Below the pieces are notes generated by a model. It had not been told where the DNA came from, did not search any database, and saw only the letters and a program-made list of their open reading frames with translations. Source: a virus. Taken from it: a stretch of 21,858 bases of DNA. Positions 17,427-21,858 of the stretch are shown piece after piece (positions within the stretch are counted from its first letter, which is position 1; each line of letters starts with the position of its first letter). Position numbers and translations under genes: made by a program. The DNA lies in the IMG/VR virus record IMGVR_UViG_3300042514_000759, positions 1 through 21,858 of that record. One strand, 5' to 3'.

Positions 17427-17582
17427 ATCTTCGATTATCCGGTCTACGAGATATTTTCTCACATACGTCGGCATTATATAAAAATCTGAATATGAAAGTC
17501 TAATAAAACGAGCCAAAAAATAATACTCCTCAATTAGACCTTGTCTGTGATTAGAAGAAAGGGCGAAAAAAGTCCACCCCAA
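17409..17582 (-). CDS. Small overlapping tail gene, possibly a frameshift extension of the gp26-like gene
   Basis: This frame overlaps the last 32 nt of the gp26-like gene in a different phase and ends at the TAA on 17409-17411. Its sequence looks like a real small phage tail protein: RQGLIEEYYFLARFIRLSYS followed by DFYIMPTYVRKYLVDRIIED. It has no ATG before the conserved part. The only near start is TTG at 17580-17582 (Met-Gly-Trp-Thr-Phe-Phe), which would give 57 residues. Alternatively, ribosomes reading the gp26-like gene could shift on the run of six T (17566-17571) by +1 or -2 and add about 50 residues to it. The place between tail tube and tape measure is where tail assembly chaperones of many phages are made by programmed frameshifting. 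Coding is likely; the mode of expression is inference. Confidence 0.6.
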   Translation of the reverse strand: MGWTFFALSSNHRQGLIEEYYFLARFIRLSYSDFYIMPTYVRKYLVDRIIEDNTPKT

Positions 17583-18306
17583 AGGTTATCTCGAAAGATA
17601 CCAATTCTCCTGATGGGGCGATTACTTGTCTACTTAAATCTAATGATGGTTCATTATCTCTTAAAAATTTTCTTATGTATTTTGAATCACTAATTGGTAA
17701 TGTCTCAACATATAATGCTATTTTACCTTTATCAGTATCCCCATCAAATTCAACAATATGTTGATTTAATTTCCAAGTTACCCTTGGTGCTTGTCTTCCG
17801 GCAGGATATTGACTAACCATTCTATCTAATTCAATAGTATCGTTGAAAGTTGTTAATTTTAATTTAACCGTTTTACCACAGTTAGGTAATGTTGTTGTAA
17901 ATAAACCATTTTCATCAGGTTTCACACTAGTTTGTTTAATATTTAATTCATCCAACAAAATAGTTCCAACAAAAGGTTTATCGGTTTTAGGGTCAATTAA
18001 ATTTACTTTATATTCCGGTCCAAATGATGTATTTCTTAGGAATATTAAAATAGCTTCAACATCACCATTTAATAATTCTTCGGGTCTTAAATCGTGTTCA
18101 TATATTTTATTTCTTAATAATGATAAAATAATATTTTCACCACTAATTCCTGAACCAATTAAATAATTTTCATCATTAGCTGTTAAATAACCAACTTTAA
18201 CTGATTTCTTTTTTGATTGATAAAATATACCACCGGTAGGTAATTGAACGACATCGTGAGGTAAGTTAAAACCTTGTGTTGCAGCATCCATAATGTTTTG
18301 TTCCAT
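17551..18306 (-). CDS. gp26/T4-baseplate-family protein, possible tail assembly role
   Basis: This 251-residue protein begins MEQNIMDAATQGF and then shows VVQLPTGGIFYQ, a charged segment (VKVGYLTANDENYLIG), a helical region (ILSLLRNKIYEHDLRPEELL), GDVEAILIFLRNTSFGPEYK and a second half with LPNCGKTVKLKLTTFNDTIE. The order 'LPSxGxFY, Lta-E, Gd--ALL--LR---yG-eY' matches the family that includes T4 gp26-type baseplate hub proteins; the exact T4 orthologue is not certain. A longer frame beginning with GTG at 18369 would run through the upstream terminator and a TATTTATA box, so I take the ATG at 18306 (18291 is a weaker alternative). The gene lies between tail tube and tape measure, and its last codons contain six consecutive T, where an overlapping frame could be entered. 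Confidence 0.7.
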   Translation of the reverse strand: MEQNIMDAATQGFNLPHDVVQLPTGGIFYQSKKKSVKVGYLTANDENYLIGSGISGENIILSLLRNKIYEHDLRPEELLNGDVEAILIFLRNTSFGPEYKVNLIDPKTDKPFVGTILLDELNIKQTSVKPDENGLFTTTLPNCGKTVKLKLTTFNDTIELDRMVSQYPAGRQAPRVTWKLNQHIVEFDGDTDKGKIALYVETLPISDSKYIRKFLRDNEPSLDLSRQVIAPSGELVSFEITFGVDFFRPFF

Positions 18307-18350
18307 AATAATTTGTTTTTTATAATAAATAATAGGTAATGTTTTTTTTA

Positions 18351-18358
18351 TATAAATA
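18351..18358 (-). promoter_or_regulatory. TATTTATA box upstream of the gp26-like gene
   Basis: The coding strand reads TTTTTTATTTATATAAAAA; the box overlaps the tail of the preceding terminator and lies 44 nt before the ATG at 18306. The close placement of terminator and box suggests that transcription stops and starts anew here. Confidence 0.35.
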
Positions 18359-18386
18359 AAAAACCCCACATATTACTATGTAGGGT
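18352..18386 (-). terminator. Intrinsic terminator after the tail tube gene
   Basis: On the coding strand AACCCTACATA pairs with TATGTGGGGTT around a GTAA tetraloop, an 11-bp stem with one U-G pair, followed by TTTTATTTATA. It begins about 25 nt after the stop codon of the tube gene and ends transcription of that highly expressed gene before the gp26-like gene. Confidence 0.85.
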
Positions 18387-18410
18387 TGGAATATTTTGTA
18401 TCGTAAATTT

Positions 18411-18899
18411 TTAGTAAACTAATACACATCTATCCATACGTAAAGATGTGTTGATAGTAGCTATTTTATCATCACTATAACTTAAAGAACCAAAGTCAGA
18501 ACTTGTAATAAATGTTCCTTCTAAAATCCATTTTTCTACAACAACTCCGGTCGGGTCTAACATCTCAAGGTCAACATTTTTTTTGTATCCCGCGGCGTAT
18601 CCCATACGACCTGTTACTGATTCAGCACATAGACGTATCCATTCCATCAAAGCTTGTGATGCTGACGGTCCAATAGGGTCTCTGAAAGTCACAGCTAATT
18701 CGTTCCATACAAAACGACCAGCAACATATGTTGAAGTATTTAAGAATGGTATTTCTGTTGCGTTAATTTTTATACTTGGTCTTTTTGCCGTTTCAACAAA
18801 CCATTCATTAATACCTAATGTTGATGGAAATCGCATAATAAAACGATTATTTCTTTTTGGTTCATACGGTATGGGCATTTTCATTAATAAATCAGCCAT
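18411..18899 (-). CDS. 19: Tail tube protein, gp19-like
   Basis: At 162 residues this is nearly the length of T4 gp19 (163). It starts MADLLMKMPIPYEPKRNNRF, continues with IMRFPSTLGINEWFVETAKR and PSIKINATEIPFLNTSTYV, and has the typical AVTFRDPIGPSASQALMEWI block followed by TGRMGYAAGYKKNVDLEMLD. This ordering (KRxNRFxxxFP, I--W-V----RP, -vtfrDp-g) is the signature of gp19 tube proteins, which stack as hexamer rings inside the sheath. The gene stands alone, with a 160-bp AT-rich leader before it and a terminator after it, as expected for a protein made in large amounts. No Shine-Dalgarno sequence precedes the ATG, which follows AAAAACAAATAGAACA. Confidence 0.95.
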   Translation of the reverse strand: MADLLMKMPIPYEPKRNNRFIMRFPSTLGINEWFVETAKRPSIKINATEIPFLNTSTYVAGRFVWNELAVTFRDPIGPSASQALMEWIRLCAESVTGRMGYAAGYKKNVDLEMLDPTGVVVEKWILEGTFITSSDFGSLSYSDDKIATINTSLRMDRCVLVY

Positions 18900-18922
18900 T
18901 GTTCTATTTGTTTTTAAATTTT

Positions 18923-18974
18923 ATTTTTTTATCTTGTTTATTATAAATATCACCTATTTAATTTTTTTATCTTG
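18923..18974 (-). repeat. Direct repeat of CAAGATAAAAAAAT in the tail tube leader
   Basis: The 14-mer occurs identically at 18923-18936 and 18961-18974 (coding strand), 38 bp apart, on either side of the TATTTATA box at 18942-18949. A looser third copy (ATGATAAAAAATTTA) lies near 18986-19000. The surrounding 18900-19059 gap has no open frame that I can support. Confidence 0.6.
18942..18949 (-). promoter_or_regulatory. TATTTATA box upstream of the tail tube gene
   Basis: The coding strand reads GGTGATATTTATAATAAAC and reaches the tube ATG 42 nt later. The box sits between two copies of the CAAGATAAAAAAAT repeat. A TATAAATA sequence on the coding strand, identical to the T4 late -10 element, lies farther up at 19043-19050. 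Confidence 0.4.
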
Positions 18975-19059
18975 ACTTTTATAATTAAATTTTTTATCAT
19001 TCTAGAAATCCTAGTTATTATAATAAATTATTTAATAGTTTTTATTTATAATAATTATT

Positions 19060-19878
19060 TTAATATTCTTTTTTAATACCTCCTTTTGTTGAATAGGTTC
19101 TTATAATATTTTCTGGGTCTCTCTCAAAATGTTTTTTAACGATATCCACATTTTTTATATCATCATCAGAAAAACCTATTTTTGGGACAAAATAATTACT
19201 TATTCTATTTTTTAAAAATGCTTTATTTTGTAATTCGTTTGAAATATTTTTAACATAATCAACAAATTCTTTTAAAGCTTTAATTTTACCTTCTTCCGGA
19301 CTAGACGCAGAACCCTCACCAAAACTTACAGGATAAAATTTACATAAATCTAAGTATTCACGAATCATCTCTCTTTTTGATACGGTTTCTTGGTCCGCCA
19401 AATCACGGTATTTTTCTAAATTTTTAATCAGTTCTTTTGAGTTAATACCATTATAGTTTGAAACTATATAGTTATAACACGCTTCTTTAATAACTGATGG
19501 TGTGTGACCTCTCGCAGTAACAATAGCAAATATTGAACCGTTATTAATTGCTTCAACAAAATCAGGCCAAGCCGGACCCGGTTTAGCCATCATAGCTTCA
19601 ACAATAAACTGTTTGTCACCAGTAGTTCTAAAATATCTATACGGGTTTTCTCCATAACCAACAATCGTATGACCATCAAATTCAAAAGGTTCTTTACCAA
19701 TTATATCTCTATATTCCGCAAAATCTTCAGTCGACATTCCAACTTCGTCACCATCTTCATCTTTAAGAATAATTTTAGTCGGCATTGTAACTATGTTATC
19801 GTCCCAATCAAAAGCATAATACTTTTCATTAGGTGTTCCAATATCATCAATTTCTTCTTTTAATTTAGTTTTTAACAT
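19060..19878 (-). CDS. HAD-superfamily hydrolase
   Basis: This 272-residue protein has the marks of a haloacid-dehalogenase-type phosphatase. Motif I is YYAFDWDDNI with Asp24 as nucleophile and Asp26 as acid/base. Motif II is IVTARGH with Thr121. A lysine for motif III lies in the EEGKIKALKEF region. Motif IV is IGFSDDDIKNVD near residue 235. The cap-like segment between motifs I and II (DGDEVGMSTEDFAEYR, then GENPYRYFRTTGDKQF) is specific and not one I can tie to a known substrate. HAD enzymes commonly hydrolyse phosphate esters; the substrate here is unknown, and a nucleotide, sugar or protein/nucleic-acid end phosphate is possible. The gene has its own leader after the sheath terminator and lies between sheath and tube genes, an unusual place for a metabolic enzyme. 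Confidence 0.82.
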   Translation of the reverse strand: MLKTKLKEEIDDIGTPNEKYYAFDWDDNIVTMPTKIILKDEDGDEVGMSTEDFAEYRDIIGKEPFEFDGHTIVGYGENPYRYFRTTGDKQFIVEAMMAKPGPAWPDFVEAINNGSIFAIVTARGHTPSVIKEACYNYIVSNYNGINSKELIKNLEKYRDLADQETVSKREMIREYLDLCKFYPVSFGEGSASSPEEGKIKALKEFVDYVKNISNELQNKAFLKNRISNYFVPKIGFSDDDIKNVDIVKKHFERDPENIIRTYSTKGGIKKEY

Positions 19879-19897
19879 AATTTAATTTTTTAGGGTA

Positions 19898-19905
19898 CAA
19901 AGATA
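19898..19905 (-). promoter_or_regulatory. Possible Bacteroidetes-type -7 element before the HAD gene
   Basis: TATCTTTG on the coding strand matches the Bacteroidetes -7 consensus TAnnTTTG and ends 19 nt before the ATG. No convincing -33 TTTG partner is visible, so the call is weak. It abuts the TATTTATA box at 19904-19911. Confidence 0.35.
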
Positions 19906-19911
19906 TAAATA
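19904..19911 (-). promoter_or_regulatory. TATTTATA box (proximal) upstream of the HAD gene
   Basis: The coding strand reads AAATATTTATATCTTTG, and the ATG follows 25 nt after the box. It overlaps the TATCTTTG element by two bases. Confidence 0.35.
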
Positions 19912-19935
19912 TTTTTTGATTTTCCTAACATTATA

Positions 19936-19943
19936 TATAAATA
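19936..19943 (-). promoter_or_regulatory. TATTTATA box (distal) upstream of the HAD gene
   Basis: The coding strand reads AAGATATTTATATATAATG about 57 nt before the ATG and directly follows the sheath terminator. It is a second copy in the same leader. Confidence 0.35.
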
Positions 19944-19948
19944 TCTTA

Positions 19949-19989
19949 TAAAATAAAAAACCCCCACTAAAAATAGTAATGGGGGGTTT
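19949..19989 (-). terminator. Intrinsic terminator after the sheath gene
   Basis: On the coding strand AAACCCCC pairs with GGGGGTTT, with an inner ACTA/TAGT pairing across a small bulge, followed by TTTATTTTATA. It begins 18 nt after the sheath stop codon and is the strongest hairpin in the window. Confidence 0.85.
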
Positions 19990-20007
19990 AAAACTTTTTA
20001 AAACTTA

Positions 20008-21858
20008 TTAGATGTTCTCAAACGATGCTCCGGTAGGAGTAATGTAGAATGTAATGTCTATAAATTCTAACGATTTGGTTGGTTTGATATAAATCTTACC
20101 AGTCATCTGATTTCTGTCTAAATCAGCTGCGTCTGACGAAACTGTTACACGGAAGTCATATAACCCTCTATCTCTTCTGATAGCATCTAAGATAGGATTA
20201 ACCGCATCTAAGAAATCTTGTCTTACTTTTTGGTCGTTTTGTTCGAACAATAATCTTACAGATACCGCTGAAATCAATTTACGAGCTTGAAGTAATAATC
20301 TTCTAACATTTATTCTATCAAGTGCTGATTGAGCAATTTGTAGAGTTTTATTACCCCAAATTACGGTACCTACATCAGAGAAAGTTGCAATTGGGTTGAT
20401 ACGTCCTTGGTAAAGAGTATCTCTATCTTCTTGAGTAAGTTTCTTTCTCGCTTTGATAGCATTTACGATACCTCTTGTGTAACCTGCCGCTGCGAACCAA
20501 GGGAACGCAATATTATCAGTTAACGCCAAGTTTCTAACAACTTCTGCCGTTGGTGGTAAATAGATTTGAGTGTTATTTACACTATCTCTAGTTAATACCC
20601 AAGGGTAATAAGTTGCGGTGTAGTTAGAATCAATACCTCTATTCTCCAGTTCATTTACGGCCTCTTGTGGGTAAATTAACGCACTTGGGTCAGGACTTGG
20701 TATAAATAAATCACTATCAGCGGTTGTACAAATATATAATGAGTCAGCTCTGTTAAACTCAATCATTTCAATTGCCGACTCAACTAAATCAGAGTTATTA
20801 GTATAATCAATCCCCGGAGTAACAAATAAGTTAATATTAACCGCCTCAGGATTAGAAAATGTTTCCTGACCTAATAAGTATGCGTAGTAATCAGAATTAC
20901 CATAATCAACACTATTGTTTCCAACAGTAATTTTCTTGAATGCTCCCCATCCTGTAGCCGTTGGGTATTGGATTGTTCCTGAACAGTATCCATTTAAAAA
21001 TCCTCTTTGACCTAATTTAAATGTATCTGTGTTACTTCTTGATTCTCTATAGATATCCCAACCATCAAAACCACCTTGAACTAATAATGAGAATTTACGA
21101 GAGTATATTCTGTAGTAAGGACTTGTTTCATCAGTCGGGTCTGATGTAAATGTTGCATCACCAACGTAATATGCCGGAGTTCCACTTGTAGTAAATGCGT
21201 TTGATATTGTAATACCACTTGCATTTTTATCCATATGAAAACCTTTTGTAAATGTTAACCACTCAGCCGTGTCAGTTTCTGAACATAAACTCAATGGATT
21301 TTGTTTTCCTTTATATTGGAAGAAATCAACATCATATCCCGCACCGTTTCCTGTTGAAATACCTAAGTAAGTTCTACGAACATTATCACCCGGACTTAAC
21401 GTAGCGTCATTACCACCTGAACTTAATCCAAATGGGGGGTCAAATACTACTTCACCAGGAAAATCATATTTAGTTTTATATATTGGGAATGGAGACCTTG
21501 ATGAACCATATTGTCTAAATTTAAATCCTTTGAATCCACAAGGTAATGTGTCAATTGGCGCGTCTTCATTCATTTCTACCATAATGTATTTTGAATTCAA
21601 CTCGTACTCACCATCTGTTGTACCAATTTTTTTAGCAATAAATGAATTATCGTTAGGGTCCATTGTACAATTTGTAAATTTCTCAATAACTACCGGATTA
21701 TTATCAGTATCGTAGAAATCTCTAACCAATATATCAAAAGTTAAATTACCAAATGTCATATTAGCAATTGAAATTTTAACTTGAGTATTAGCGGCGTTAC
21801 CGTCAGATATTGTAGCAAATCTAAATAAATCAAATACTTTATTACCTCTAACCTCAGA
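20008..21858 (-). CDS. 18: Tail sheath protein, gp18-like (5' end outside window)
   Basis: The frame is open from the window edge; an internal Met at 21759 is not the start, because coding continues upstream with SEVRGNKVFDLFRFATISDG. At least 616 residues are present (T4 gp18 has 659), so only a short N-terminal part is missing. Sheath features are the polymorphic Gly/Tyr-rich middle part, a segment YPWVLTRDSVNNTQIYLPPT, then VGTVIWGNKTLQIAQSALDR and INVRRLLLQARKLI, and the C-terminal TGKIYIKPTKSLEFIDITFY. The NVRRL and IYIKPT blocks form the conserved C-terminal domain through which sheath subunits interlock in contractile tails. The protein encloses the gp19-like tube encoded downstream. 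A strong terminator follows. Confidence 0.93.
   Translation of the reverse strand, partial: SEVRGNKVFDLFRFATISDGNAANTQVKISIANMTFGNLTFDILVRDFYDTDNNPVVIEKFTNCTMDPNDNSFIAKKIGTTDGEYELNSKYIMVEMNEDAPIDTLPCGFKGFKFRQYGSSRSPFPIYKTKYDFPGEVVFDPPFGLSSGGNDATLSPGDNVRRTYLGISTGNGAGYDVDFFQYKGKQNPLSLCSETDTAEWLTFTKGFHMDKNASGITISNAFTTSGTPAYYVGDATFTSDPTDETSPYYRIYSRKFSLLVQGGFDGWDIYRESRSNTDTFKLGQRGFLNGYCSGTIQYPTATGWGAFKKITVGNNSVDYGNSDYYAYLLGQETFSNPEAVNINLFVTPGIDYTNNSDLVESAIEMIEFNRADSLYICTTADSDLFIPSPDPSALIYPQEAVNELENRGIDSNYTATYYPWVLTRDSVNNTQIYLPPTAEVVRNLALTDNIAFPWFAAAGYTRGIVNAIKARKKLTQEDRDTLYQGRINPIATFSDVGTVIWGNKTLQIAQSALDRINVRRLLLQARKLISAVSVRLLFEQNDQKVRQDFLDAVNPILDAIRRDRGLYDFRVTVSSDAADLDRNQMTGKIYIKPTKSLEFIDITFYITPTGASFENI

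Noticed and set aside
18307-18369. An N-terminal extension of the gp26-like protein from a GTG codon
   Set aside because: The extension is encoded by the tail of the tube-gene terminator and A/T leader sequence; the ATG at 18306 begins the family-like sequence.

Overview
The window is a stretch of a large, AT-rich, T4-like contractile-tailed bacteriophage (myovirus). Every gene I can support lies on the minus strand, so it reads from right to left. A tail sheath (gp18-like), tail tube (gp19-like), LysM baseplate wedge (gp53-like), UvsX recombinase and gp32-type single-stranded DNA-binding protein place it near the T4 lineage. The start codons lack Shine-Dalgarno sequences and sit behind A/T-only leaders. 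With the low GC content, this suggests a Bacteroidetes (flavobacterial type) host; that is inference.

Layout in transcription order: the sheath gene (20008-21858, 5' end outside the window) ends at a strong terminator. A HAD-family hydrolase gene (19060-19878) follows, then a 160-bp AT-rich leader, the tail tube (18411-18899) and a second terminator. Next are a gp26/T4-baseplate-type protein (17551-18306), a 57-codon overlapping frame (17409-17582) that had to be read by hand, a 591-residue tape-measure candidate (15589-17364), a 1643-residue tail/baseplate protein with an OmpA-like domain (10618-15549), the gp53-like LysM wedge (10289-10615) and a 2229-residue hub-like protein (3610-10299). 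Two small genes of unknown role (3347-3571, 2692-3345) close the structural block at a third terminator.

Downstream is a recombination/replication module: gp32 (1737-2591), which has its own near-consensus -35/-10 promoter, then uvsX (655-1644). It is followed by a small ribbon-helix-helix-like protein (450-602) and a zinc-finger protein cut by the window edge (1-460). No rRNA, tRNA, CRISPR array or insertion sequence was seen, and no gene-free gap exceeds 300 bp.

Most worth a second look are: a possible programmed frameshift joining the gp26-like gene to the overlapping 57-codon frame, at the position between tube and tape measure where tail assembly chaperones frameshift in other phages; an 8-bp box (TATTTATA on the coding strand) upstream of nearly every structural unit but absent before gp32 and uvsX; an OmpA-like domain inside a baseplate protein; and a cysteine-free gp32 that ends in a bacterial SSB-like tip (DDDMPF).
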